Shown: positions 19,954-28,108, counted from the first letter of the stretch. The stretch: 32,907 nt of DNA from Erythrobacter sp. (GCF_023653175.1 NZ_JAMNXL010000020.1:1-32907); one strand, 5' to 3'. Made by a program: numbers and translations. Notes: generated by a model not told the origin, from the letters alone.

Positions 19954-20770
19954 AGCCGAAGACAACGGGGTTGCGGGGGGCGCGAAAGACCCCGAATTCC
20001 TCTCGACGCTCGAACGCGGATTGCGCGTCCTCAAGGCGTTCGACGAGGATCATCCCGAGATGACCCTCTCCGAGGTCGCGGCCAGGACCGCGCTGCCCCC
20101 CGCGGTGGCGCGGCGCTGCCTGATCACTCTGGTGGAGCTGGGCTATGTCGGACAGCACGAGCGCAAGTTCCTGCTGCGCCCCGCAGTGCTGACGATCGGC
20201 TCGGCGTTCAGCGCCTCGATGCAGATCGAGCAGGTGGTGCTGCCCCCGCTGCAATCCTTGCGCGATCAGACCGGCGACAGCGCCAGCCTCTCGGTGATGT
20301 CGGGCGCCAACATACTCTATGTCGCGCACGTCTCGACCGACCGGCGCTTCCGGGTGGCAGCAGGGGTGGGCACGCGCTTTCCATTTCACGCGACCTCGCT
20401 CGGCAAGGCGCTCGCGGCGAACCTGCCCGAGGACGAGCGCGCAGCGCTGCTCGCGCGCGCACCTTTCCAGCGCTTCACCGAGCGCACCGTCACCGAAGCC
20501 GCCGCGCTGGCGGAGCGGCTGACGCTGATAGCGGAGCGCGGCTACGATTCGGCGCTGGACGAACTCGATTACGGCATCGTCTCGGTGGCCGTGCCGATCT
20601 TCGGGCGCGACAAGCGGGTGATCGCGAGCATCAATTGCTCGACCTCCACCACCCGCATCTCGCAGGACGAACTGGTCCGCACCCGCCTGCCGCTGCTGCG
20701 CCAGGCCGCTGGTGACATTGAGGCTGCGCTCAAGCGCTGGCCCGCGCTGGAGGCGAGCCTGCGGCCCTGA
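19934..20770 (+). CDS. IclR-family transcriptional regulator (PcaR/PcaU/PobR-like)
   Basis: A 278-residue IclR-type regulator. The start at ATG 19934 has GAAAGG eight bases upstream and lies inside the end of the CoA-transferase gene. The N-terminal winged helix-turn-helix covers about residues 24-85 (LERGLRVLKAFDEDHPEMTL then VAARTALPPAVARRCLITL), followed by a GAF-like effector domain (about 95-270) with GVGTRFPFHATSLGKALAA and LDYGIVSVAVPIFG. The sub-group resembles regulators of aromatic-acid pathways in the beta-ketoadipate family. It is likely the regulator of this cluster through the twin TTCG-N5-CGAA boxes at 18713 and 21578. Whether it activates or represses is not visible; the boxes overlap the -35 regions of the plus-strand promoters. 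Confidence 0.93.
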   Translation: MESAGAEAEDNGVAGGAKDPEFLSTLERGLRVLKAFDEDHPEMTLSEVAARTALPPAVARRCLITLVELGYVGQHERKFLLRPAVLTIGSAFSASMQIEQVVLPPLQSLRDQTGDSASLSVMSGANILYVAHVSTDRRFRVAAGVGTRFPFHATSLGKALAANLPEDERAALLARAPFQRFTERTVTEAAALAERLTLIAERGYDSALDELDYGIVSVAVPIFGRDKRVIASINCSTSTTRISQDELVRTRLPLLRQAAGDIEAALKRWPALEASLRP

Positions 20771-20823
20771 TCTTGCCGAAGTTTTTGCCAGTCCCCGGCC
20801 TTTGCGATAAGCTCCGGTCTGCG

Positions 20824-21429
20824 ATGGCAGTGGCAAATCAGACAGAGCTGGCACAGGCCTTTGCGGATCGCGGCTGGCGCGTCACCCGGGATGAGACCAG
20901 TCAGCCCTGCGGCGAGCTGCGGGTCGGGGACCGGGTGCTGCTCGCGATCCTCACCAAGCGTTCGCCCGTTTTTGCGTTCCATCTCAGCGGCTGGATCACG
21001 ACCGATGCGCTCAGCGTGGCCTACACGGTGATCTTCCACCCCCGCAAGCGCGTGGCGGAATCGGTGCCGCTGGTGCTCTCGCACGAGATCAGCATCGCGC
21101 GCGAGATCGCCTCGGACGAGGACATCGACGGGGCCTGTGCGGCATGGATCTCCTTTGCGCAGGAGGCCAATCTTGAGGCCGGAATGGCCGTGCTGCTCGA
21201 CAAGGAGGCCCGCCCTCGCGGCAGTGGCCATGCGATGCACCTCTCGGCGCTCGCGGCGACAGGGGGGGGCGAGGTGCTCGAGAGCTACGCCGCGGCCTTT
21301 TCGCAAGGCGACCGGCTCGGCTTCGTGAACTACATCACCGCCGAGAATATCGCTGCCGCGCTCGCCTTTGCGCAGCGCCGCCGGGCCGAACCCGGCTGGC
21401 TGCCGCGCTCGCCGAGACTGCGGGTCTAG
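20824..21429 (+). CDS. Unknown protein of the catabolic cluster
   Basis: A 201-residue soluble protein starting at ATG 20824; an alternative TTG at 20773 would add 17 residues and leave two bases after the regulator's stop. I do not recognise a family. Visible features: no signal peptide or membrane helix, an N-terminal region with alternating hydrophobic residues (GELRVGDRVLLAIL, AYTVIFHPRKR), a longer acidic helical middle (SDEDIDGACAAWISFAQEAN) and a basic C-terminus. It lies between the regulator and the TonB receptor on the same strand and ends just before a region of hairpins, so it is probably the last gene of the CoA-transferase transcript. Confidence 0.7.
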   Translation: MAVANQTELAQAFADRGWRVTRDETSQPCGELRVGDRVLLAILTKRSPVFAFHLSGWITTDALSVAYTVIFHPRKRVAESVPLVLSHEISIAREIASDEDIDGACAAWISFAQEANLEAGMAVLLDKEARPRGSGHAMHLSALAATGGGEVLESYAAAFSQGDRLGFVNYITAENIAAALAFAQRRRAEPGWLPRSPRLRV

Positions 21430-21445
21430 CAAGCGGCGCGGGCCT

Positions 21446-21476
21446 GCGACCACCCGGCGACCACCCGGCAACCACC
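21446..21476. repeat. 11-bp tandem repeat, about 2.8 copies
   Basis: GCGACCACCCG occurs twice back to back (21446-21456, 21457-21467) and is followed by a partial third copy GCAACCACC. It is enclosed by the inverted repeat TAGCAAG (21427-21433) and CTTGCTA (21476-21482). It sits in the gap before the TonB receptor gene. Function unknown. Confidence 0.7.
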
Positions 21477-21506
21477 TTGCTATGCTGTGATAACGACCCG
21501 CACTCC

Positions 21507-21566
21507 CGCGGTCCCCGTGCCGCGACCGAACCTGCGGGACCGCGCTGGTCGTGGCCCTGCGGCCAC
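21507..21566. terminator. Two hairpins upstream of the TonB-receptor promoter
   Basis: A 9-bp perfect stem CGCGGTCCC (21507-21515) with GGGACCGCG (21536-21544) and a 20-base loop is followed by GTGGCC-CTGC-GGCCAC (21551-21566). No T-run follows. The position, between the end of the preceding transcript and the receptor's operator/promoter, fits a terminator or mRNA-stability element. Confidence 0.45.
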
Positions 21567-21577
21567 ACTCTCGATGT

Positions 21578-21609
21578 TTCGCATATCGAAGTTGACTTCG
21601 CATTGCGAA
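21578..21609. promoter_or_regulatory. Twin-palindrome operator, copy 2 (TonB-receptor promoter)
   Basis: Two TTCG-N5-CGAA palindromes (21578-21590 and 21597-21609) are separated by GTTGAC. The right one extends to a perfect 8-bp-arm palindrome ACTTCGCA-T-TGCGAAGT (21595-21611). TTGACT (21592-21597) and CATAAT (21613-21618) with a 15-base gap form a plausible promoter overlapping the box. The layout is identical to the copy at 18713. Confidence 0.78.
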
Positions 21610-21682
21610 GTTCATAATTGCTGCCTCAGGAGTGGGGTCGCCGAAAGAGCGGCGCGTTCGTGCGCATACAGGGGAGAGAGAT

Positions 21683-23917
21683 ATGACGTTTTCGGGCCTG
21701 AACCGCGCGACCGGGGGGCACATTGCCCGTGCCGCCGTCAGCACCACCGCGCTCGCCGCAGCACTGATCGGTGCTGCACCGCTCGCCGCACAGGACACGC
21801 AGGCCGCGCCGGAAACGGTTGATGACGAAGGCATCGTCGTCACCTCGCTGCGCCGCACCGAGACGCTGCAGGATACCCCCGCCGCGGTGACCGCCTTCGA
21901 TTCGCAGGCGATCCAGAACGCCGGGATCGAGCGTCCGGCCGACTTTATCGGTCTCACCCCCAACGTCACGCTGGTCGAGACCCAGAACGCGGGCAACGCC
22001 TTCGTCATCATCCGCGGCATCACCCAGAACCGCAATTCCGAGCCTTCGGTCGCCGTGATCGTCGACGGGGTGCAGCAGGTGAACCCCGCGCAGTTCAATC
22101 AGGATCTGTTCGATATCGAGCAGATCGAAGTGCTGAAGGGTCCGCAGGGCGGCCTTTATGGTCGCAACGCCATCGGCGGCGCGATCATCATCAACACCAA
22201 GAAGCCGACCGATGAATTCGCCGGCAACTTCACCGCCGGGATCGACAACGGCTTCGGCTATTTCCTGCGCGGCGGCGTCAGCGGGCCGATTGCCGAGAAC
22301 GTCAAGTTCCGCATCGCCGGATCGTGGTACGACACCGACGGCTTCATCAACAACGCCTTCCTCAACGAGAAGGCCGACCCGGTCGAGGACTTCTCCCTGC
22401 GCGGCAACCTCCTGATCGAGGCTACCGACAAGCTGACTTTCGACCTGCGCGCCAGCCTCAACCTGCTGCGCACTCAGGGGCTCTATTACAACATCGTCGC
22501 CGACGTGAACGACATCGCCCCGGTGCTGGTCAACAACCCCGGCCAGAACGACCGCGACATCTACAACGTCGCGCTGAAGGTCGAATATGCGGGCGACAAC
22601 GCGGTGTTCACCTCGGTCTCGTCCTACGACACGCTCAAGGAAGTGCTGACCGGCGACGCCTTCGACTTCAAGCCGATCCCCGACAGCTTCTTCTTCAACC
22701 TGTTCGAATTCCTGTTCGGCCCCGGCAACGGCTTCGACCTCAACCAGAGCCAGTATCTGAACGTGAAGGCGTTCAGCCAGGAAGTGCGCCTCGCCTCGCC
22801 CGAGGATGGCCGCAAGCTCAACTGGATGGTCGGCGGCTACCTGATCGACACCACCCGCTTCATCTCGACCGGCAACATGATCGACACCGGCAACGGCGTC
22901 TTCCCGGTGTTCCGCTCGCCTTCGACCAACCCCTTGAACCCGCAGTTCTCCTATCTCGCCGACGGACAGGAGAACTTCGCCTGGGCGCTGTTCGCCAATG
23001 CGGGCTATGAATTCTCCGACGCGCTGCGCGTCGATGCGAGCCTGCGCTATGACCGCGATCGTCGCCGCCAGACCACGCTGACCCCGCAGGGCTTCCTGCC
23101 GGTGGTGCCGGGCGTGCCGACCGCGCAAAGCGGGGAAGTGCGCACCGTCTCCTTCGACGACTGGCAGCCCAAGCTTACGCTGACCTACGAGCCGAGCCCC
23201 GATCTCACCATCTACGGCGGCTATTCGCGCGGCTTCCGTTCGGGCGGCTTCAACCAGACCGGCGTCGGCGCGGAATCGGTGAATGCCGGCATCGTCGGCG
23301 TGGGCGACATCTTCCAGGCCGAAACCGCCGACACCTTCGAAGTGGGGGCCAAGGCGCAGATCGGCCCGGTGCGCCTCGGCGCGGCGGCCTACACCACCAA
23401 GTCGGAGAATTCCTACTTCTTCGTCTTCCTTGCCCAGTCCTCGACCCAGAACCTCGGCAACATTCCCGAGACCCGGATCAACGGCTTCGAAGTGGAAGCG
23501 AGCGCCGAACTGTTCCCCGATTTCGACGTCAACGCCGCGCTCGGCTACACCGACAGCGAGATCAAGGCCTTCCCCGACGCGAGCGTCATCGGCAACGAGG
23601 CGCCGCAGATCTCGCGCTACACGCTCAATCTCGGCGCGCAATATGCCGGGCCGATCAGCGACAGCGTCGATGCCCTGCTCAGGGTCGATTACCGCCGCAC
23701 CGGCAAGACCTGGTGGGAGCCGTTCAACACCACCGTGCGCGAGCCGGTCGACGTCGTCGATGCGCGCGCCGGGGTGACGCTGGCCAACGGGGTGTCGGTC
23801 ACCGCCTTTGCGAGCAACCTGTTCGACGAGATCTACAACGCCGAATTCTCCCCCGGCGGCTTCGTGTTCCGCGCCCGGCCGCGGCGCTACGGGGTGGAAG
23901 TGGGCTACAAATTCTAA
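21683..23917 (+). CDS. TonB-dependent outer-membrane receptor
   Basis: A 744-residue TonB-dependent receptor importing an unknown substrate across the outer membrane. The start at ATG 21683 has GGGGAGAGAG four bases upstream and opens a signal peptide (cleavage near PLAA-Q at residue 37). The TonB box is IVVTSLRR (about 51-58). The plug domain follows, with DTPAAVTAFDSQAIQNAG, NVTLVETQNAGNAFVIIRG, and VLKGPQGGLYGRNAIGGAII (the conserved plug end). The rest is a beta-barrel ending in the aromatic terminal strand YGVEVGYKF. It resembles the large sphingomonad receptor group used for organic substrates rather than siderophore receptors; this is inferred from the catabolic neighbours, not from sequence. 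It heads the second transcript of the cluster. Confidence 0.96.
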   Translation: MTFSGLNRATGGHIARAAVSTTALAAALIGAAPLAAQDTQAAPETVDDEGIVVTSLRRTETLQDTPAAVTAFDSQAIQNAGIERPADFIGLTPNVTLVETQNAGNAFVIIRGITQNRNSEPSVAVIVDGVQQVNPAQFNQDLFDIEQIEVLKGPQGGLYGRNAIGGAIIINTKKPTDEFAGNFTAGIDNGFGYFLRGGVSGPIAENVKFRIAGSWYDTDGFINNAFLNEKADPVEDFSLRGNLLIEATDKLTFDLRASLNLLRTQGLYYNIVADVNDIAPVLVNNPGQNDRDIYNVALKVEYAGDNAVFTSVSSYDTLKEVLTGDAFDFKPIPDSFFFNLFEFLFGPGNGFDLNQSQYLNVKAFSQEVRLASPEDGRKLNWMVGGYLIDTTRFISTGNMIDTGNGVFPVFRSPSTNPLNPQFSYLADGQENFAWALFANAGYEFSDALRVDASLRYDRDRRRQTTLTPQGFLPVVPGVPTAQSGEVRTVSFDDWQPKLTLTYEPSPDLTIYGGYSRGFRSGGFNQTGVGAESVNAGIVGVGDIFQAETADTFEVGAKAQIGPVRLGAAAYTTKSENSYFFVFLAQSSTQNLGNIPETRINGFEVEASAELFPDFDVNAALGYTDSEIKAFPDASVIGNEAPQISRYTLNLGAQYAGPISDSVDALLRVDYRRTGKTWWEPFNTTVREPVDVVDARAGVTLANGVSVTAFASNLFDEIYNAEFSPGGFVFRARPRRYGVEVGYKF

Positions 23918-23932
23918 CGAAGGCGACGCGAC

Positions 23933-24535
23933 ATGACCAAGGTGCTGGTGCTCTACTATTCGAGCTATGGCCATATCGAGGCGATGGCCGCCGCCGTGGC
24001 CGAGGGCGCAGCCAGCGTCCCCGGCACCGAGGTTGTGATCAAGCGCGTCCCCGAACTGGTGCCGGAGACGGTGGCGGCGGCTTCAGGAATGAAGACCGAC
24101 CAGTCCGCTCCGATTGCGACCCCGGACGAATTGGCGGAATACGACGCCATCGTGTTCGGCACACCCACGCGCTTCGGCAACATGGCCAGTCAGATGCGCA
24201 ACTTCCTCGATCAGACCGGCGGGCTGTGGTTCGCCAAGGCGCTGGTCGGCAAGGTGGGTTCGGTGTTCGTCTCCACTGCCAGCCAGCACGGCGGACAGGA
24301 GACCACCATCACATCGTTCCACACCACGCTGCTGCATCACGGCATGGTGATCGTCGGCCTGCCCTACACCTTTGCGGGCAATTCCGAGATGGGCGAGATC
24401 AGCGGCGGCACCCCCTATGGCGCGAGCACATTGGCGGGTAATGACGGCAGCCGCATGCCGAGCGAGAACGAGCTCGCCGGTGCGCGTTTCCAGGGGGCAC
24501 ACGTGGCGCAGATCGCCGCCAAGATCGCCGTCTGA
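23933..24535 (+). CDS. wrbA: NAD(P)H:quinone oxidoreductase, WrbA type
   Basis: A 200-residue flavodoxin-like quinone reductase that reduces quinones by two electrons with NAD(P)H and FMN. The N-terminus [17 protein letters not shown] is the FMN-phosphate loop. WrbA hallmarks follow: [38 protein letters not shown], and [18 protein letters not shown]. Length matches WrbA. It begins 15 bases after the receptor gene, with GAAGGCG upstream. In this cluster it may handle a quinone or hydroquinone intermediate, which would fit an aromatic substrate; that is inference. Confidence 0.95.
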   Translation: MTKVLVLYYSSYGHIEAMAAAVAEGAASVPGTEVVIKRVPELVPETVAAASGMKTDQSAPIATPDELAEYDAIVFGTPTRFGNMASQMRNFLDQTGGLWFAKALVGKVGSVFVSTASQHGGQETTITSFHTTLLHHGMVIVGLPYTFAGNSEMGEISGGTPYGASTLAGNDGSRMPSENELAGARFQGAHVAQIAAKIAV

Positions 24536-24561
24536 TTTTCGGGGAATAGGGAGACAGCACG

Positions 24562-25107
24562 ATGACCAAGATTCTGGCCAACCGCCTGCACCACACCGCC
24601 TATGTGACCAAGGATCTCGAAGCCACCCGCGCCTTCTATGAAGACGTGCTCGGCTTCCCCTTGATGGCGACCTATTGCGAAAAGGACGAGCTGTTCGGCA
24701 AGGAGCGCACCTATTGCCACGTGTTCTTCGAACTCGCCGATGGCAGCGCGCTCGCCTTCTTCCAGTTCGCCGACCCGGATGATCAGGCCGAATTCGGGCC
24801 GGACATCCCCTCCAGCCCCTTCATCCACATCGCGCTCCATGTCGATGCGGACGGGCAGGACGAACTCGCCAAGCGGATCGCCGCCGCCGGGATCACCGAG
24901 CCGCAGACCTATGTGCTCGAGCATGGCTATTGCCGCTCGCTCTACGTCACCGATCCCAACGGAATGATCCTCGAGTTCACCTACGACGACGAGCGCGCCG
25001 CGCCGCTGGACGCGGAACGCCGCGCCAACGCGCACGCCGAACTCAAGCGCTGGCTCGGCGGGCAGCACCACAACAACAACCCATTCCGCGCCGCCGAAGC
25101 GGCGTGA
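24562..25107 (+). CDS. VOC-family (glyoxalase/extradiol dioxygenase fold) protein
   Basis: A 181-residue vicinal-oxygen-chelate protein. The start at ATG 24562 follows GGGAGA. The metal-ligand pattern is seen: His in RLHHTAYVT (residues 9-15), His in FIHIALHVD, and Glu in MILEFTYDDE. The substrate-side DPNGMILEFTYD is typical of glyoxalase/bleomycin-resistance/dioxygenase members. It has two beta-alpha-beta-beta-beta units in one chain, which is short for a two-domain extradiol dioxygenase (about 290-300), so ring cleavage is not established. Isomerase, lyase or glyoxalase-type chemistry is equally possible. The C-terminal tail contains a His/Asn-rich stretch (GGQHHNNNPF). Part of the TonB-receptor transcript. 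Confidence 0.88.
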   Translation: MTKILANRLHHTAYVTKDLEATRAFYEDVLGFPLMATYCEKDELFGKERTYCHVFFELADGSALAFFQFADPDDQAEFGPDIPSSPFIHIALHVDADGQDELAKRIAAAGITEPQTYVLEHGYCRSLYVTDPNGMILEFTYDDERAAPLDAERRANAHAELKRWLGGQHHNNNPFRAAEAA

Positions 25108-25119
25108 CGGGCAGCGGGG

Positions 25120-25944
25120 GTGCGGGCCGACATGCTTGCCGCGCGCACCTCTGATCCCGAAGCGCTCTGGCACGGCGAGGTCGCCGTCCAAGGCGGCCGC
25201 CTGCCGATCGCGATGGCGGGAGAAGGCGCGCCGCTGATCCTGCTCCACGGCTGGACCCTCGATCACCGCATGTGGGGCCCGCAGGTGGCGGGCCTTGCGG
25301 ACAGGCACTTCCTTGTCATGCCCGACCGCCGCGGCTGCGGGCGCGCCACCGCGCCGCCCGATCTTGCGCGCGAGGCGGAGGACGTCATCGCCATCGCCGA
25401 TTTCCTCGGCTTCGAGCGTTTCGCGCTCGCCGGCCTGTCGCGCGGGGCGGTGGTCGCGCTCGATGTCGCGCGCAAACATGCCTCGCGGCTGACCGCGCTG
25501 GTCGTCTCGGGCGCGCCGCTTCCCGCGCTGGTGCCGCGCGAGGAGGTGATCGACCTTGATCGCTACCGCGCGCTCGTTCGGGGCGGCGATATTGCGGGGT
25601 TCCGCGCCGAATGGGCGCGCCATCCCCTGATGCGCACCCACAGCCCCGAGGCCACCGCGCTCGCTGCCGCGATGCTCGCCGATTATGACGGACGCGATCT
25701 GCTGCTCGGGCAGGGAGAGGCCCCCGGCCTGCCGCGCGAGGTGCTGGCGATGCTCCCCATGCCGATCCTCAGCCTGACCGGCGCGCACGACACCCCCTGG
25801 CGGCGCGCCTGTGCCCGCGCGATATCCGAGGTTGCCCCGCGCGCCCGCCATGTCGAGATCCCGCAGGCAGGCCACCTTGCCAATGCCGACAACCCGGCCG
25901 CTTTCAACGCGGCTGTCGCCGCCTTCCTGCGCGCCTGCGCTTAA
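25120..25944 (+). CDS. Alpha/beta-fold hydrolase
   Basis: A 274-residue alpha/beta hydrolase, possibly an esterase, lactonase or C-C bond hydrolase. The catalytic triad is readable: nucleophile Ser107 in AGLSRGAV, Asp224 in TGAHDTPW, His252 in PQAGHLAN. The oxyanion region is LILLHGWTLDHRMWG. The start is GTG 25120 (GGGCAGCGGGG just upstream) or ATG 25132, four residues later; the choice is open. It follows the VOC gene by 12 bases. In aromatic pathways an alpha/beta hydrolase often follows a VOC dioxygenase, but the VOC protein here is short, so that assignment is only a possibility. Confidence 0.9.
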   Translation: MRADMLAARTSDPEALWHGEVAVQGGRLPIAMAGEGAPLILLHGWTLDHRMWGPQVAGLADRHFLVMPDRRGCGRATAPPDLAREAEDVIAIADFLGFERFALAGLSRGAVVALDVARKHASRLTALVVSGAPLPALVPREEVIDLDRYRALVRGGDIAGFRAEWARHPLMRTHSPEATALAAAMLADYDGRDLLLGQGEAPGLPREVLAMLPMPILSLTGAHDTPWRRACARAISEVAPRARHVEIPQAGHLANADNPAAFNAAVAAFLRACA

Positions 25945-25963
25945 CTTGTCGAAAGAGAGAACA

Positions 25964-26986
25964 ATGCTGCTACCGACCTCGCTCGTGGGCTCCTACGCCC
26001 AACCCGACTGGCTGATCGACAAGGAAAAACTGAAGGGCCGCTTCCCCCCGCGCGTGCGTGCGACCGAGCTGTGGCGGGTCGATCCGGCATACCTCGAAGA
26101 AGCCTTCGACGATGCCACGCTGCTTGCTATCCGCGATCAGGAGCGCGCCGGGCTCGACATCATCACCGATGGCGAGATGCGGCGCGAAAGCTACTCGAAC
26201 CGCTTTGCCACCGCGCTCGAAGGCGTCGATCTCGACAATCCCGGCGTTGCCCTCGACCGCAGCGGCGAACCCAACCCGGTCCCGCGCGTCACCGGGAAAA
26301 TCCGGCGCAAGCATGCCGTCGAAACCCGCGACGTCGAATTCCTGCGCGCGCATACCGACCGGATGATCAAGATCACCGTGCCCGGCCCGTTCACGATGGC
26401 ACAGCAGGCGCAGAACGATTTCTACAAGCACGAAGCCGAGATGGCGCAGGATTACGCGGTCGCGGTCAATGCCGAGATCAAGGACCTCTTCGCCGCCGGG
26501 GCCGATATCGTCCAGATCGACGAGCCCTACATGCAGGCGCGGCCCGAAAAGGCGCGCGAATACGGGCTCGCCGCGCTCGAAACCGCGTTTGACGGGGTCG
26601 AGGGGCGCACCGCGCTGCACATCTGCTTCGGCTATGCCGCACTGATCCATGAGCGGCCGCAGGGCTACAATTTCCTGCCCGAACTTGCCGGATCGCCGGT
26701 GCAGCAGATTTCGATCGAGACCGCGCAGTCCCAGCTCGATTGCAGCGTGCTTGAAAGCCTGACCGGCAAGACGGTCATCCTCGGCGTGCTCGACCTGTCG
26801 ACGCATGCAATCGAAACCCCCGAGGACGTCGCCGCGCGCATCCGCCGTGCGCTGCCGCATATCGCAGCCGAACGGCTGGTGATTGCGCCCGATTGCGGGT
26901 TGAAATATCTGCCGCGTGAGGTCGCTTTCGGGAAGATGAAGGCCATGGCCGATGGCGCGGCCATCGTGCGCGGGGAACTGCCGTGA
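25964..26986 (+). CDS. MetE C-terminal-domain-like zinc enzyme, first of a pair
   Basis: A 340-residue protein related to the C-terminal (catalytic) domain of cobalamin-independent methionine synthase. Members transfer alkyl groups to thiols; known relatives include MetE, epoxyalkane:coenzyme M transferase and archaeal short MetE. The start at ATG 25964 follows AAAGAGAG. Motifs: SLVGSYAQPDWL at the N-terminus, GLDIITDGEMRRESYSNRF, VQIDEPYMQARPE, and the zinc ligands His219 and Cys221 (LHICFGY), Glu252 (ISIETAQ) and Cys311 (APDCGLKYLP). The MetE N-terminal half is absent, so ordinary methionine synthesis is doubtful, especially with metH present. It overlaps the second copy by four bases (GTGA), implying the two act together. 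Confidence 0.88.
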   Translation: MLLPTSLVGSYAQPDWLIDKEKLKGRFPPRVRATELWRVDPAYLEEAFDDATLLAIRDQERAGLDIITDGEMRRESYSNRFATALEGVDLDNPGVALDRSGEPNPVPRVTGKIRRKHAVETRDVEFLRAHTDRMIKITVPGPFTMAQQAQNDFYKHEAEMAQDYAVAVNAEIKDLFAAGADIVQIDEPYMQARPEKAREYGLAALETAFDGVEGRTALHICFGYAALIHERPQGYNFLPELAGSPVQQISIETAQSQLDCSVLESLTGKTVILGVLDLSTHAIETPEDVAARIRRALPHIAAERLVIAPDCGLKYLPREVAFGKMKAMADGAAIVRGELP

Positions 26987-28104
26987 GCCGCTTCCTGACC
27001 ACCCACGTCGGCAGCCTGCCGCGCCCCGAAGCCCTGCTCGATCTTGTGTTCAAGCGCGAAGGCGGGGAGCCTGTCTCCGAGGCCGATTTCGACGCGGCGG
27101 TCGAGGACGCCACGGCCTACGTCATCAAGCGCCAGATCGAGGCTGGGGTCAGCATCGTCAACGATGGCGAGCAGTCCAAGCCCTCCTATGCCACCTATAT
27201 CAAGCACCGCCTGTCGGGCTTCGGCGGCGAGGCGGGGCAGTATGAATTCGCCGACCTGGAAGCCTTCCCCGGCGCCAAGGCACAAGTGTTCGGCAACAAG
27301 GGCCGCGCCAAGCGCTCGGCGCCTGCCTGCACCGCGCCCATCGAAGTGGTCGACATGGAAGCCCCCCGCATCGACGCCGAGCGGCTGGTGCGCCTCGCCA
27401 ATGGCCACGCCACCTTCATGTCCGCCGCCAGTCCCGGGGTGACGGCGCTGTTCTTCCCCAACCAGTATTACGCTTCGGATGAGGAATATGTCTTCGCCCT
27501 CGCCGAGGGCCTGCGCCACGAATACGAGACCATCGCCGCGGCCGGGATCACCCTCCAGGTCGATTGCCCTGACCTTGCGATGGGCCGCCATGTGCAGTTC
27601 ACCGAGCTTTCCACCGAAGAGTTCCGCAAGCGCATCGGCATGAACATCGCGGCGCTCAATCACGCGGTGCAGAACATCCCCGCCGAGCAGCTGCGCATGC
27701 ACCTGTGCTGGGGCAACTATCCCGGCCCGCACCATTGCGACGTGGCGCTGGGCGAGATCGCCGACATCGTCTGGACCGCCAAGCCGCAGACCGTGCTGCT
27801 TGAAGGCGCCAATCCGCGCCACGCCCACGAATTCGCCTTCTTCGAGAAGCACCCGCTGCCCGAAGGCAAGATCCTGTGCCCCGGCATGGTCGAGCCGCAG
27901 AGCCCCTATATCGAGCACCCCGAACTCATCGCCCAGCGCATCGGCCGCTATGCCGATCTGCTCGGGCCTGAGCGGGTCATGCTCGGCGTCGATTGCGGCT
28001 TCTCGGTCCATGCGGGGAGCAATGCGCTCGATCCGGAAATCGTCTGGGCCAAGCTCGCCGCACTCGCCGAAGGTGCCGCGATCGCCAGCGACAAGTATTT
28101 CTGA
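26983..28104 (+). CDS. MetE C-terminal-domain-like zinc enzyme, second of a pair
   Basis: A 373-residue paralogue-type partner of the preceding gene. The start at GTG 26983 overlaps the previous stop. Motifs: TTHVGSLPRPEALLDLVF, IVNDGEQSKPSYATY, LQVDCPDLAMGRH, and zinc-ligand candidates His240 and Cys242 (LRMHLCWGNYPG), Glu274 (LLEGANPRH) and Cys338 (GVDCGFSVHAG), so the metal site looks complete. It differs clearly from the first copy (length, IVNDGEQSK versus IITDGEMRRE), so it is not a recent duplication. The pair may be two enzymes or one heteromeric alkyltransferase. Last gene of the receptor operon. Confidence 0.88.
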   Translation: MSRFLTTHVGSLPRPEALLDLVFKREGGEPVSEADFDAAVEDATAYVIKRQIEAGVSIVNDGEQSKPSYATYIKHRLSGFGGEAGQYEFADLEAFPGAKAQVFGNKGRAKRSAPACTAPIEVVDMEAPRIDAERLVRLANGHATFMSAASPGVTALFFPNQYYASDEEYVFALAEGLRHEYETIAAAGITLQVDCPDLAMGRHVQFTELSTEEFRKRIGMNIAALNHAVQNIPAEQLRMHLCWGNYPGPHHCDVALGEIADIVWTAKPQTVLLEGANPRHAHEFAFFEKHPLPEGKILCPGMVEPQSPYIEHPELIAQRIGRYADLLGPERVMLGVDCGFSVHAGSNALDPEIVWAKLAALAEGAAIASDKYF

Positions 28105-28108
28105 CAAG

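Noticed and set aside
21626..23974. Very long minus-strand open frame opposite the TonB receptor (782 codons)
   Set aside because: Shadow of a high-GC coding strand. It shows no domain, while the plus strand is an unmistakable receptor.
24562..25107. Calling the VOC protein an extradiol ring-cleavage dioxygenase
   Set aside because: It is only 181 residues, shorter than the usual two-domain extradiol enzymes. The fold is supported but the reaction is not.
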